Of a DNA stretch of 64,000 bases, positions 39,224 to 49,262 are shown piece after piece. The position numbers and the translations under genes are program-made. How positions within the stretch are numbered: the first letter of the stretch is position 1; each line of letters begins with the position of its first letter. The DNA comes from Vanessa cardui (lineage: Eukaryota; Arthropoda; Insecta; Lepidoptera; Nymphalidae), in NCBI RefSeq assembly GCF_905220365.1, contig NC_061153.1, positions 9,630,001 through 9,694,000 of the forward strand, given 5' to 3'. Under the pieces are notes generated by a model. The model saw only the letters and a program-made list of their open reading frames with translations, was not told the DNA's origin and made no database searches.

Positions 39224-40045
39224 TTAATTTACGATAATCTATTACGAGTCGCCATTCTTGTTTACCAGAACAGTAATTCTTTTTCGGTACCACCCAGATT
39301 GGTGAGCTCCAAGCAAAGTCAGATGGTCTAATTATTCCTTGATCAAACATTTTAGTTATTTGGTCCCTAACTTCTTACCTATGTATAAATGGATAGCGGT
39401 AGTTTTTCGCATGCACGGGTATTTCGTCAGTGGTTCTAATTCTGTGTTTAATTTTGTTAGTAAATGTTAACGGTTCGCCTTCAATATAAAAAACGTCCAC
39501 ATATTTAGAACAAAGAGCTATTAAATTAATTTTTTCTTCGTAATTTAAATGATCCGTTCTCAAGCGTGATAGTACTTCTTGTCGGCGTGTCGTATATCGG
39601 GTGCATGTGTTCTCAATATTAAACAACTCAGCACTCGCCGGCCGGTCTAAAGATAATATAATGTCGTTAGGTGTTGGGTTCTCTACCTCTTAATAACCAC
39701 GGCTATTATTTACTATGGTAAGACATTCATGGATAATACAATTGCAAATTAATTGTTCTTTAATAAAAACTTCTCCATCCGGGGAGTTAATAAGAATGCG
39801 AATTAATTTTGAAGTTCCGGCTGGGATAATGTCCTCGTACAGATTAACAATGCGAGAGTTATACATAATAATTGGATTTGAAGAAGTGCGTGTAATTAAG
39901 TATCCATCTTTTAAGTCAATTTGAGCCTCCCATTTTGTTAACAAGTCTAGTCCTATCAGTCCGTCGAAATATTCATGGAATTTATAAATGAATAATTTAA
40001 TGTCTTGAGGATCCTTAAATTCTTCAAAGCACGGTAATGTATTCT
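39224..40045 (-). pseudogene. pol: ERV2 RT N-terminal part and protease remnant
   Basis: Pieces at 39944-39690 and 39626-39375 match the pol segment between protease and RT of ERV1 (asn-leu-tyr-glu-asp-ile-ile-pro-ala; leu-arg-thr-asp-his-leu; gly-glu-pro-leu-thr-phe). Breaks: a TAA near 39690, a TAG near 39376 and a frameshift near 39225. The DTG protease block is beyond the LINE-G junction and missing. Confidence 0.75.
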
Positions 40046-40850
40046 TGGGATCCCTTAATTGGATCCTGATCGCTGGTCTGGCCTACTCGGCCCGCAACTT
40101 ACCTCTCCCCGACCGTGCTTAAGGCACCTTCGAGGGTGGCAGGACGTCACTGGTCGACTCTGACCCCTGCGATCCTTTCTCCTTTCTGAGGCACAGGCGT
40201 TTCCGGCCATCGGGCCTCGCCTGCACGTTGTCGGTTCTCACAGCCATCGACCCTAGGCTGCGAGAATGGGTGGAGCCTCCTCGACTATTGATGCTCTCAG
40301 CGTGCGGATAAGCGGTATGTGCGCCCCCCCAGATTTCAAATCGGGGCGCTTGCCGGAGACCAGCTCCGGGTGGAATTGACGACTTTTGCCGCTGCCCACC
40401 TGGGGAGTTATACCTTTTAGAGTATTTTCCATATCGCCTATTTATTTATTTTTTAGCGCTAGCGACTGGATGCCCTTCGCCCATTCATTATGACAGTGGT
40501 AGTGCTACACTGCATACCTCTCGGTTGCAGTTGAATGGGCCAGCACGCCCGGAGAAGTACCACTCTCTCACTTAAAATCGGCGTGAAGTGGTAGCTGGGC
40601 TACCGCGTTTCGTCCGGTAAGTGAGAGTTCCGGAGCCCCAATCCCCCCTCCCCCTAAACTTGATGGTTGTGTAGAATTTGGTTCAAATACCCCAGGAGGG
40701 TACCATCAGCGACAGCGGTGGAGAATCCCTCTCTGGGCATCCATGCTCAGGACGTACACCACCTGAGCAGGGATGCCCAGGCTGCCCTCCGAATTCTAGG
40801 GGGGCAATTTTGCGCTCGCCAACGTTCGGGGCAAGCGGAGCAGGCATCAT
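40046..40850 (+). other. LINE-G 5' untranslated region
   Basis: GC-rich, non-coding as far as I can tell. Contains a GCGCCCC...GGGGCGC pairing around 40320-40350. Internal promoters of LINEs usually lie in this region; no specific element could be assigned. Confidence 0.5.
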
Positions 40851-40869
40851 AAGGCAACCTCTGCCACCC

Positions 40870-41440
40870 TCGCTGTGGATTTCTGCAACATAAGGGGACT
40901 CAACTCCAACCTCAACGCCGTTCACAACCATCTGGAAACGGCGAAGCCGGCCTAGCTCTTTCTAACCGAGACCCAGATATCTTCTCCTGCCGACACGACC
41001 TTTATTTCGTACTCTGGGAACAAATTGGAACATTCTTTTGTACCACGAGCTGGGGTATGCGTTTACGTCAGAGATTATATCTGTTCTCGACGCTTCGGCA
41101 GCCTTGAAGGACAGGACCTATCGATTATTTGGCTGCGTGTAGACTGCGATGACCATCCGCGAATCTATGCGTGCCTCTATAGGTCCCATAACGGTAATGC
41201 CGAAACCGACCGACTGGTTGAGCACGTCCAAATGGCTACAGATTCCGTGCTGCAACAGATTCCATCCGCAGAGATTATTATTCTGATGACTTTAATGCCC
41301 ACCACGCCGAATGGCTCGGCTCATGCACCACCGATCATGCGGGTAGATCTGTTCTGGACTTCGCTCTAGCATATGATCTGACACAACTGGTCAACTCGCC
41401 AACGCGGATACCGGATGTAGAGGATCATACACCTTCCCTG
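40870..41440 (+). pseudogene. LINE-G endonuclease, frame-broken
   Basis: Starts with a val-asp-phe-cys-asn-ile-arg-gly-leu block and phe-leu-thr-glu-thr-gln. The frame 41025-41369 covers the middle and loses phase near 41285, where the asp-phe-asn-ala-his block is expected. At least one stop (near 40952) and one indel. Confidence 0.75.
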
Positions 41441-43426
41441 TTGGACCTTCTGCTGACTTCGCAACCGGACGGCTATAACATTGTCGTCGATCCCCCTCTG
41501 GGCTCGTCGGACCACTGTCTCGTCCGGAGTATAGTGCCGGTTGTGCGGTACTTACGGCCTCGCTTCGTTGGGTGCCGCCGAGTGTGGCACTACAAGTCAG
41601 CAGATTGGGATGGGATGCGGTCTTTTTTTGCATCTTACCCATGGATTTGTTTCTCGCCGGATGATCCGAACGCTGTTGCCGATGTGGTGCTTCAGGGTAT
41701 GGAACTATTTATTCCTTACTCTGCAGTACCCATCGGTGGCAAGTCCCAGCCTTGGTTTGGTCGCTTCTGTAAAGCGGCTTCACGCCGAAAGTGGGAACGC
41801 TATCAAACCTGGGCTAATGCATCTGCGTCTCCTGATGTAAATACCAGCGCATTCAAAAAGGAATATAACTCTGCCTATAGGTCCCTCAAAAACGTGATAG
41901 CTGAGGCGAAGTCGAAGTACATTGGCAGAATTGGCGAGAGACTGGTGCGCTTCCCATCAGGAACACGTGCGTTCTGGTCTCTCGCTAAGGCTGTCCTAGG
42001 GAATTTCTGTCAGCCTTCTTTTCCATCTTTGCACAGGGACGGTGAGTCATTGGCCCATACCGCGAAGGAGAAGGCCGATCTTTTAGGGTCTCTCTTCGCG
42101 TCGAACTCGACTCTGGATGACCAAGGAAAGTCACCTCCATCAATCCCGCGATGTGATACGACGATGCCGGAGGTTAAATTTCGGCAAAGTGCAGGTCGGA
42201 AAGCACTTCTTTCCTTGGACATTCACAAGTCGAGTGGACCCGATGGCATCCCTCCAATCGTGCTACGGACATGTGCTCCCGAGTTGGCACCGGTCTTAAC
42301 GCGTCTTTTCCGGCAATCCTACGCATTAGGCGTCGTCCCGAACTCCTGGAAGACTGCTTTGGTGCCTCCGATCCCTAAAAAAGGCAACCGCTCAGATCCG
42401 TCCAATTATAGGCCTATAGCCATCACCTCCTTGCTCTCCAAGATAATGGAGTCCCTTATTAACTGCCAGCTCCTGCGGTACCTAGAGGAGAATCAGCTGA
42501 TTAGTGACCGCCAGTACGGTTTCCGTCGGGGTCGCTCAGCCGGTGATCTTCTAGTTTACCTTACTCACAGGTGGGCTGAAGCAGTTGAGAGCAAGGGGGA
42601 GGCATTAGCAGCCAGCTTGGACATAGCGAAGGCCTTCGATCGTGTATGGCACAAAGCGCTTCTTTCGAAGCTTCCTTCTTATGGGCTTCCCGGGAAATTA
42701 TGCAATTGGATTACCAGCTTTTTGGCAGATCGGAACATCAAGGTCGTTGTCGACGGTGCATGCTCTGACTTAAAATTCGGCAATGCTGGTGTTCCACAAG
42801 GCTGCGTTCTATCACCCACTTTGTTTCTTCTGCATATCAATGATTTGTTGCAAATCGGGAACATTCATTACTATGCAGACGACAGTACCGTTGACACCTT
42901 ATACACCGGCCGCGCTAATATTTCTCGGGAAAACGTCGAAGAAAACCGGAACAAACTTGTGTCTGAAATCGAGTCTTCGTTAAATGAAGTCTCGAATTGG
43001 GGCCGGCTAAATCTAGTACATTTCAACCCCAAAAAGACGCAAGTTTGCGCGTTAACCGCTAAAAAAACACCATTTGTCGTATCGCCACGATTTGAGAACA
43101 TTCCGATAGACGCTACAGGTGGTATCGGAATACTTGGCGTTGATATTTCGAGCCTCGTTCAGATCCGCGGTCAATTGGAAGGCAAACCCAAATTGGCTTC
43201 AAAAAAGCTGGGTGTGCTCAGCAAGGCGAGACAGTATTTCACGTCGGCCCATCGCCTGAAACTTTACAAGGCGCAAATTCGGCCTCACATGAAGTACTGC
43301 TCTCACCTCTGGGCGGGTGCTCCCCAGTACCAGCTCCTTCCATTTGACCGCATCCAACGTAGAGCGGCTCGAGTTATCGACGATCAAGCCCTTTCCGATC
43401 TCCTTGATCCTTTGGCTTTTGCGTAG
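41441..43426 (+). CDS. LINE-G ORF2, end of endonuclease plus RT
   Basis: 661 open codons without a natural start: residues 1-40 are the endonuclease end (leu-leu-asp-leu-leu-leu; gly-ser-ser-asp-his-cys). Then a linker, then RT: ser-asn-tyr-arg-pro-ile-ala-ile (about 320), tyr-gly-phe-arg-arg-gly-arg-ser, ser-leu-asp-ile-ala-lys-ala-phe-asp, gly-val-pro-gln-gly-cys-val-leu-ser, tyr-tyr-ala-asp-asp (about 475), then the C-terminal domain. It ends earlier than relatives (TAG at 43424). LINE RTs of this kind copy element RNA at a nick made by the endonuclease. Confidence 0.8.
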   Translation: MDLLLTSQPDGYNIVVDPPLGSSDHCLVRSIVPVVRYLRPRFVGCRRVWHYKSADWDGMRSFFASYPWICFSPDDPNAVADVVLQGMELFIPYSAVPIGGKSQPWFGRFCKAASRRKWERYQTWANASASPDVNTSAFKKEYNSAYRSLKNVIAEAKSKYIGRIGERLVRFPSGTRAFWSLAKAVLGNFCQPSFPSLHRDGESLAHTAKEKADLLGSLFASNSTLDDQGKSPPSIPRCDTTMPEVKFRQSAGRKALLSLDIHKSSGPDGIPPIVLRTCAPELAPVLTRLFRQSYALGVVPNSWKTALVPPIPKKGNRSDPSNYRPIAITSLLSKIMESLINCQLLRYLEENQLISDRQYGFRRGRSAGDLLVYLTHRWAEAVESKGEALAASLDIAKAFDRVWHKALLSKLPSYGLPGKLCNWITSFLADRNIKVVVDGACSDLKFGNAGVPQGCVLSPTLFLLHINDLLQIGNIHYYADDSTVDTLYTGRANISRENVEENRNKLVSEIESSLNEVSNWGRLNLVHFNPKKTQVCALTAKKTPFVVSPRFENIPIDATGGIGILGVDISSLVQIRGQLEGKPKLASKKLGVLSKARQYFTSAHRLKLYKAQIRPHMKYCSHLWAGAPQYQLLPFDRIQRRAARVIDDQALSDLLDPLAFA

Positions 43427-43479
43427 AGATGTCGGATCACTCTGCATCTTCTACTGAATTTTCACGGGGAATGTTCCGA

Positions 43480-43485
43480 GGAATT
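43480..43485 (+). repeat. LINE-E target duplication, left
   Basis: GGAATT, repeated at 46967-46972; LINE-G reads straight through if LINE-E is left out. Confidence 0.7.
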
Positions 43486-43577
43486 TTTATTTAACACTTT
43501 TTGTACACCACAATTACAATTACAAACGATTACAGAATACACAAACTAAAAACTAATGGTGAAACAAAGGCGGCCTT

Positions 43578-43593
43578 ATGGCTTACTAGCCAT
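43578..43593 (-). other. LINE-E 3'-UTR hairpin
   Basis: ATGGCT and AGCCAT arms with a 4-nt loop; homologous to the hairpins at 28761, 31188 and 62222. Confidence 0.6.
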
Positions 43594-43751
43594 TTCTTCC
43601 AGACTACCTTGGGTTAGAAAGTTGTCTGTGGAAGACAGTATAGGGTGGTGCAATTATAACTACTCTTAAAATGAATACAAGCTAAACACATATATAAATA
43701 AATAACAGTAATAAATATTCAATAATGTGCATACGTACATATATCAATAAA

Positions 43752-43803
43752 TACCTACATACATACTTAGATACATACATACATACATACATACATACAT
43801 ACA
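43752..43803. repeat. (CATA)n microsatellite in LINE-E 3' UTR
   Basis: Runs of acat/catac units, partly imperfect; similar tracts occur at the same place in LINE-D (about 31080-31120) and LINE-F (about 62340-62430). Confidence 0.85.
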
Positions 43804-43880
43804 AGTATACATATAAATAAATACATATATATACATAATACATACATATATGACGCATTAAAATCATGTCGTCATCGTTA

Positions 43881-46811
43881 CTATGATGAGAGATAGTAGT
43901 TCTTAACAGCGTTTTTGAATGCATGTAATGTTTTTGACTGTCGAATACTCAATGGCAAGTCGTTCCAAAGAGTTACAGCCTGAACAGTGAACGACTGGCT
44001 GTAAAATTTACTGTTATGAGCGGGCATTTTCAGTACGAGCCTACGTGTTGGTCGAATTCTAGGCTGGTCTCCTAAAAATTCAAATTTCTCCTTCAGATAA
44101 TGAGGAGCATTTGGATTAAATAACACACAGTACAGAAGAGAAAGAGTATGCAGGTTCCGGCGACGGCGTATAGGAAGCCACTTGAGCTTTGAACGAAACT
44201 CTGAAACGTGGTCATACTTTCGGAGGCCGAAAATAAACCGAATAGCTAGATTTTGTAATCGCTCAAGATAATTAAGTTGATCCTCGGTTAGATTAAGATA
44301 GCTTGCGTCCGCGTAATCGAGTATTGAAAGAAGGAGAGAGTTTGCAAGCATAGTTTTGGTAGGAATTGGCAGTACATTTTGAAGTCGTCGCAAAGAACTT
44401 AAGGAGGCGTATGTTTTTTTTCCAATCTGCTTTAAATGCTCCGACCAGGAGAGAGTACTATCAAGCTGTATGCCAAGGTCTCTAACAGTGGAGCAGTAGG
44501 ACAAGTTAGTGCCATTGTACACAACACGTGGCATCTCCGCCCAATCAACCCTTGCCATCATGGCCGGACTACCAATAACAATGACCTGTGACTTTGCGGG
44601 ATTGATGTTGAGCCCATACCGTTGACTCCATTTATGGATAGCCAACAAATCATTGTTAATGGCAGCGACAGCACCAGTTAATCTATCAAGGGTTGAGTGT
44701 CGGTAAATTTGAATATCATCTGCATACATATGGTAGAGAGAAGAGATGACATGAGTAATTGAATTAATGAAGATTGAGAAAAGTAAGGGAGACAACACGC
44801 CACCTTGAGGTACCCCAGCGCGGACTTCGCGCCATGACGAGTATGATTCGTCCACACGAACTCGCTGTCTTCGACCACTGAGGTAACTTTGAAGCCAGTC
44901 TTTTACGGATGGAGATATGTTAAAAGAACATAACATACTCAACAAGATGTCATGGTCAACGCAATTAAATGCGTTACTAAAATCAAGAAGCACTAAGATT
45001 GTGAGTTGTTTGGAATCCATGGCCAATCGAATGTCGTCTGTGACTTTAACTAAAGCTGTAGCCGTACTATGACCTGCTCGGAAACCTGATTGGAGAGGAT
45101 TGAGAAGGGAATGCTCATTAAGGAAACTATTTAGTTGGTGTGAGACGAGCTTTTCAAGGACCTTGGATAGGAAAGGAAGAATTGAAATGGGACGGAAATC
45201 AGAAGCTGTTAAGGGATTACCTTTTTTAGGGATGGGCATAATTTGCGCATCCTTCCATGTATCAGGAAACTTGCTGCAGGTAAGGGAAAAATTTAGAATA
45301 TGGGTCAAAATGGGAATCACAATATCGAGGATGGAAATGATCATATTACGGCTGATACAGTCTGTACCAACAGCATTCGAGGATATAGACATAATGTTCT
45401 TTTTAACATCACATTCGGTAAAAGACGTGAAGCTAAACGGAGGAAAAGTAGGAGTTGAGTAAGTAGAAATAATATTTAATGTGTTGATTTTATCGCCACT
45501 ATTAAGTGGGTTTGAAAATGAGAAGTGTTGACTCAAAAGTTCAATATCTAGATTAACAGGAGTATTATGGGAAGATTTACCAACTCCGAGTGATTCAAGA
45601 AATTTCCATGTTTTCGCTGTGTCGCCGTTCTCGACAGATTGATAAATATGGCGTCGTTGTGCATCTCTACAAGATGTATTGCAGCGATTTCGCGCTTTGT
45701 TATACTGCTCCCTGTTAGAGTCGGAGTCATTTAACTTAAATTTGTACTTGGCCTTATTCTTTTGTTTTATGAGATATTTTATTTGGTCCGTCAACCAAGG
45801 TGCTGGAAGATGTTTTTTTTTAATTGGTTTTATAGGTTCATGTTTGTCATACAGCTGCGTAATCAACGAGTTAAACACATTAAGTTTTTGGTCAATTGTC
45901 TCAGCAGTGTAGACCGCAGACCAATCTAACTGAGCAGCATCATCACAAAGACGGCTTTGATCCATTCCACCAAAACTACGCTGCAGAAGTATTCTCGGTT
46001 TGAATTTAGGAGGACGGAGTTTATATGAGAGATAAATCATGTCATGATAGGAAAAAGCATCGGCGGAACATTGGCCAAATTTAGCAACAGAGTCTAAGGA
46101 AGAGACCATGATAAGGTCAAGAAGCGATGGAGAACAGCCGGGGAAATAATGGGTAGCCGATAGGGGTAAAATTTTTATATTATGGGATTCTGTTATATCC
46201 ACTAATTTCTTACTATTGGTGTCGCCTTTAAGTAAGCACGTATTAAAATCACCCATTATAATGGAATAGCTGTAACTAGGTGTTAAATTACCTAAAAGGG
46301 ATTCAAAAAAAGAATAGTAATTATTCTGAGAATTAGGGTTATAATACACGCCAAGAAGGATTTTAGTGCAGTTGGAAAGTGAGACTTCAGTAAAAAGATG
46401 TTCGGCCGTATCGAATTGAGCAGATGGAGTTGACAAACTAAGTATGGTGAACGAGATGTGGGATCTTAAATAGATCGCCACCCCACCCCCTCGCTTACCA
46501 ATGCGGTCGTTGCGAATAAGTCTAAAGCCTGGTAACGCGTAAAACGTAGACGGTAGACATGGCTGTAGCCATGTTTCAGATATAAGTATGGCGTGAATAT
46601 TATGGGAATCAAATGACGCAAGCATATCAGGATAATGAGCCGGTATACTTTGAGCATTAATATGAATGATATTAAAATTTTTCAAGCAATCTGAGAAATA
46701 AGAATCTATGGCGACATTAAGTGGAGGAGGAGATGTACTGTGGTAACTATCATCACTCGATGAATCGTCGGACGACGACAAAGACAAAAAATAGTTACTA
46801 TCAGACGACAT
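43881..46811 (-). CDS. LINE-E ORF2, intact endonuclease-reverse transcriptase
   Basis: 976 codons from the ATG at 46811; an in-frame upstream ATG at 46964 is rejected because it would translate the (TA)n leader and flanking DNA. After a Ser/Asp-rich N terminus the endonuclease begins (ile-his-ile-asn-ala-gln-ser at about 49-55, ser-glu-thr-trp at 78-81, gly-asp-phe-asn, ser-tyr-his-asp). RT follows: asp-phe-arg-pro-ile-ser-ile-leu-pro, leu-leu-asp-phe-ser-asn-ala-phe, gly-val-pro-gln-gly-gly-val-leu-ser and tyr-ala-asp-asp at 696-699, then a C-terminal domain ending tyr-tyr-leu-ser-ser. No stop or frameshift. It could encode an active enzyme. Confidence 0.9.
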   Translation of the reverse strand: MSSDSNYFLSLSSSDDSSSDDSYHSTSPPPLNVAIDSYFSDCLKNFNIIHINAQSIPAHYPDMLASFDSHNIHAILISETWLQPCLPSTFYALPGFRLIRNDRIGKRGGGVAIYLRSHISFTILSLSTPSAQFDTAEHLFTEVSLSNCTKILLGVYYNPNSQNNYYSFFESLLGNLTPSYSYSIIMGDFNTCLLKGDTNSKKLVDITESHNIKILPLSATHYFPGCSPSLLDLIMVSSLDSVAKFGQCSADAFSYHDMIYLSYKLRPPKFKPRILLQRSFGGMDQSRLCDDAAQLDWSAVYTAETIDQKLNVFNSLITQLYDKHEPIKPIKKKHLPAPWLTDQIKYLIKQKNKAKYKFKLNDSDSNREQYNKARNRCNTSCRDAQRRHIYQSVENGDTAKTWKFLESLGVGKSSHNTPVNLDIELLSQHFSFSNPLNSGDKINTLNIISTYSTPTFPPFSFTSFTECDVKKNIMSISSNAVGTDCISRNMIISILDIVIPILTHILNFSLTCSKFPDTWKDAQIMPIPKKGNPLTASDFRPISILPFLSKVLEKLVSHQLNSFLNEHSLLNPLQSGFRAGHSTATALVKVTDDIRLAMDSKQLTILVLLDFSNAFNCVDHDILLSMLCSFNISPSVKDWLQSYLSGRRQRVRVDESYSSWREVRAGVPQGGVLSPLLFSIFINSITHVISSLYHMYADDIQIYRHSTLDRLTGAVAAINNDLLAIHKWSQRYGLNINPAKSQVIVIGSPAMMARVDWAEMPRVVYNGTNLSYCSTVRDLGIQLDSTLSWSEHLKQIGKKTYASLSSLRRLQNVLPIPTKTMLANSLLLSILDYADASYLNLTEDQLNYLERLQNLAIRFIFGLRKYDHVSEFRSKLKWLPIRRRRNLHTLSLLYCVLFNPNAPHYLKEKFEFLGDQPRIRPTRRLVLKMPAHNSKFYSQSFTVQAVTLWNDLPLSIRQSKTLHAFKNAVKNYYLSS

Positions 46812-46868
46812 AACGAGTATATATGGACTACAATTATATATAAAATATAATAATAATAAATTAATATA

Positions 46869-46906
<38 letters not shown>

Positions 46907-46947
46907 TATAAAAAATAAAATAAACTAATAATATTATGATTTTGATT

Positions 46948-46987
46948 GGGATTAATCCGAACAATTGGAATTGTTCGGATTAATCCC
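46948..46987. repeat. 19-bp inverted repeat at LINE-E 5' junction
   Basis: 46948-46966 is the exact reverse complement of 46969-46987, with a 2-nt GG centre. The right arm is LINE-G target DNA; the left arm is an inverted copy of it added at the 5' end of LINE-E. Confidence 0.92.
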
Positions 46988-47007
46988 GGCTGCTGAATTT
47001 CACCTTC

Positions 47008-47031
47008 GGACATCTGGTGTTGCAGATGTCC
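47008..47031 (+). other. Hairpin in LINE-G 3' UTR
   Basis: GGACATCTG and CAGATGTCC pair around GTGTTG. A weaker TCACTT/AAGTGA pair follows. Possible RT-recognition structure or chance. Confidence 0.45.
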
Positions 47032-47100
47032 ATGGGCGGTGGTAGTCACTTTCCATCAAGTGAGCCTCCTGCTCGTTTGCCACCTATCTCATAAAAAAAA

Positions 47101-47330
47101 AATCCTCTCGGCACGCTAGACCTTAGGATTAAGGTTCCGTATAATGGGGCTATAATGGGGCGAAGTTCCAGTCTGCTAAAGCAGAGCGGAACAACGTGAG
47201 TCCCCAATGTACTCCCCACCGCCCCAGTCGGTCGTTAGCCGTGTCGACGGCAGCATCGCAACGGAATTGCTACGTTGCTGCCGCCCACACGTTTCCAGGG
47301 AGCACCACATGGAGGTGACTGACATGCTCC
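47101..47330. other. No gene recognised
   Basis: About 230 bp after the LINE-G A-run. Moderately GC-rich, no clear frame; may be the start of the I-type LINE whose endonuclease follows. Confidence 0.4.
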
Positions 47331-47892
47331 CCGTCCTAAGAAACCTGAACTCCTCTCACTTATTAATTCATATAAACCTGTTATTATTGCTATCTCTGAG
47401 AGATGGTTGATTCCTGGTTCTCGTTTTCGGGTACCGGGTTTCTCCTGTTCGAGGGATGACAGAAATAATGGGAATGCAGATTGTGCCATCTTGATCAGGC
47501 AGTTATTCCCTTCTCCCAAATTCCCTTACCTACTTTTAGCCAGCACATCAATACTGTGGCTATCAAAGCCTTCAACATCTCCTTCTTATCCATCTGCATC
47601 CCTCGCCCTAGCCCTTCACTTGCTCCTGAATTACACTCCATTTTTTCCCAAACCCTGTTCTTGTCATGGGGGATTTTAATGCCCACCATACATTATGGGG
47701 TTATTATTTCTGTGAGTGATTTGCCCCCTTGTTGGTGGACGTTGTTGATGATGTAAATTTTTGCATTCTCAATGATGGTTCGCCGACTCGTAGAGTTTAT
47801 CCTAATCGGAATCCAAATTCTGCTATTGATTTATCCATAGCATCCCCGTCCCTTTCCTATCAAATATCTTGGAATATCCTCCCATCTACGTT
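47331..47892 (+). mobile_element. I/LOA-type LINE endonuclease fragment
   Basis: Across three frames: ile-ile-ala-ile-ser-glu-arg-trp, a Pro-rich middle, gly-asp-phe-asn-ala-his-his-thr-leu-trp-gly (about 47665-47697), then phe-cys-ile-leu-asn-asp-gly-ser-pro-thr-arg and ala-ile-asp-leu-ser-ile. This is the order in I/LOA-like endonucleases. Frameshifts at several places. The RNase H relic at 54510-55170 could be from the same kind of element. Confidence 0.65.
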
Positions 47893-48330
47893 TAAAAATA
47901 ATAATAATAATAATAATAAACATTTATTGAGCAAATAGCACTACTTTCACACAACATAAAAAACGAAACATAACAAAGTATCACTTATCCTAAAATACAT
48001 CAAACAAGAAAAAAATAATAATAACTAAAAATACAATTACAAAAGAACAAGTTTTGAGAGTAAAAAAATAATAATTAGAATAATATTAAACAATAAATAG
48101 TGTGCAGCAGTATAATTTAGCCAAAAGGAAATCCACTCAGTGAAAAATAGTAACATAGTTGCTTCTACACTGATTTTCAGTGGTCTCCTAATGCTATTGC
48201 GGAACTGACAGCGGTAGCAATAAAAGAGCGATATTAAATTGATGCAATTAATAATAAAAGAGGAAAAAAAAAATAAAATCAACATAATAATAAAGGCAGC
48301 ATTAAACATAATTCTTATTCTTCATTAAAC
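47893..48330 (-). mobile_element. 3' end of an unidentified retroposed sequence
   Basis: On the minus strand it ends 'gctcaataaatgtttattattatt...': an AATAAA signal followed by a (TTA)n tail (47895-47920). About 430 bp upstream are AT-rich and non-coding. The shape is that of a 5'-truncated LINE or retroposed transcript, family unknown. Confidence 0.5.
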
Positions 48331-48733
48331 ATAATCCTTCAGTCGATTCGTTAAAATCAAACCGTCATACCTCTTCACAAAATATTAGATTTATACCAGA
48401 AAATATAGTGTAATCAATTAAAATTAATCGTTAACCTGTTAAATAGTGCGTTACTCATAAAATTTGTAATTTTTACATTATTATAAAGTGGAATAATTCA
48501 ATTATAGTAAAATAAAAAATCAGTTGAATACGAATCAGCTGTCAAGTGCATGATAGTGCGTTATTTCTAACGCACGCGATTGACGCGGTTACGTGTGCGA
48601 CGCAAGTGTCATCTTCGCGTGGAGTGCATCGCGTGTGACTCATTCGCTGTACGCGGCGTTTTCGTCAAAGAATAAAAGATCCGAGCGGACAGTTCTGAAC
48701 GCTTTACTCTGAGAGACATTAATTATTTTATTC
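48331..48733 (+). other. AT-rich spacer then LINE 5' leader
   Basis: The first 170 bp are AT-rich and featureless. From about 48500 the GC content rises with many CG dinucleotides, typical of a LINE 5' leader. GTGCGTTA/TAACGCAC (48556-48575) forms an 8-bp stem with a 4-nt loop. Confidence 0.45.
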
Positions 48734-49262
48734 GTGTGTCACGGGTATTTAAAACTGGTAAAGGACTTAAACAAAATAAAATGCTCATCAGCTACATGTG
48801 AGAAATATTTTTGCAGCTTGTGTATTAATTTATCCGGTATATCTATTGAAAAAAAAGGCAACTGGAAATGTCCCGATTGCTGCGCGTCTCATAGAAAAGG
48901 AGGAGATAATAATTCTACGCCTATAAGACCCATGGCTGAAAACGTCACCTTTCGAAAGAAACCTGACACAGACTACGAACCTGCCACTAGCAACGATGTA
49001 AAGAAGCTCACCAGCGAAGTACGTTTCCTAACTCAAGAGATTTGTTCGCTAAAGATGCAGCTTGAGAATGCTATTTTATCATTATCCAGCTGCGAGAAAA
49101 GACTTGATGAGTTAGGATCCGCAATAGCTAAAAGTGATACTCGTATACAGCACCTGGAAGACCGTGAACAGCAAACGGATATATTAAAAGCAACAGTCAA
49201 AGACTTACAACAAGAACTGAACATGCAGTGTCAAAATCAGTTACAAAACGAGCTAGAATTTA
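48734..49262 (+). pseudogene. LINE ORF1 with PHD-like finger and coiled coil, truncated
   Basis: The frame has a Cys/His pattern (cys-ser...cys...phe-cys-x2-cys...trp-lys-cys-pro-asp-cys), i.e. a PHD-like zinc finger whose first Cys pair appears degraded, then a Ser/Thr-rich linker and a long Leu-heptad coil (about residues 75-170). PHD-plus-coil N termini occur in ORF1 of CR1-like LINEs and usually precede an FP25K-type domain like the one at 55180. No ATG is evident at the start. LINE-J cuts it at about 49263. Confidence 0.7.

Larger units (their letters stand above)
31312..40045 (-). mobile_element. ERV2: errantivirus-like Gypsy provirus, partial
   Basis: Minus-strand order: protease remnant, RT, LINE-B' insertion, RNase H, integrase with a foldback insertion, env, purine tract, partial 3' LTR. 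Proteins resemble ERV1 closely in block order but differ throughout, so it is a separate family of the same group. gag, the protease active site and 5' LTR are absent because LINE-G replaces them at about 40046. Most frames carry stops. Confidence 0.88.
43486..46947 (-). mobile_element. LINE-E: complete ORF2, likely young
   Basis: Minus-strand element with a short 5' leader containing (TA)n at about 46868-46905, one long ORF, and a 3' UTR with the family hairpin (43578-43593), a cata microsatellite (43752-43803) and the conserved 'gtggtgtac' near the end. No ORF1 is seen. It splits LINE-G with a GGAATT duplication, and the 5' junction carries a 19-bp inverted copy of the target. Confidence 0.9.
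40046..47100 (+). mobile_element. LINE-G: Jockey-superclass LINE, interrupted by LINE-E
   Basis: GC-richer than its surroundings. A long 5' region (40046-40850) with no convincing ORF1 is followed by endonuclease and RT to 43426, a gap where LINE-E sits (43486-46947), then the 3' UTR (46967-47090) and an A-run. The endonuclease half is frame-broken, the RT half open. The 3' UTR has 'ggcggtggtagtcactttccatcaagtgagcctcctgctcg', a very common 3' end in moth and butterfly genomes. Exact clade uncertain. A second fragment of the family lies inverted at 1-598. Confidence 0.82.

Noticed and set aside
43752..43803. CRISPR-like array from the repeated catac units
   Set aside because: Simple 4-bp microsatellite in a LINE 3' UTR with no spacers, and the context is eukaryotic.
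46812..46964. Upstream ATG at 46964 as the LINE-E ORF2 start
   Set aside because: It would translate flanking target DNA, the inverted copy and the (TA)n leader; the ATG at 46811 precedes the family-like N terminus.
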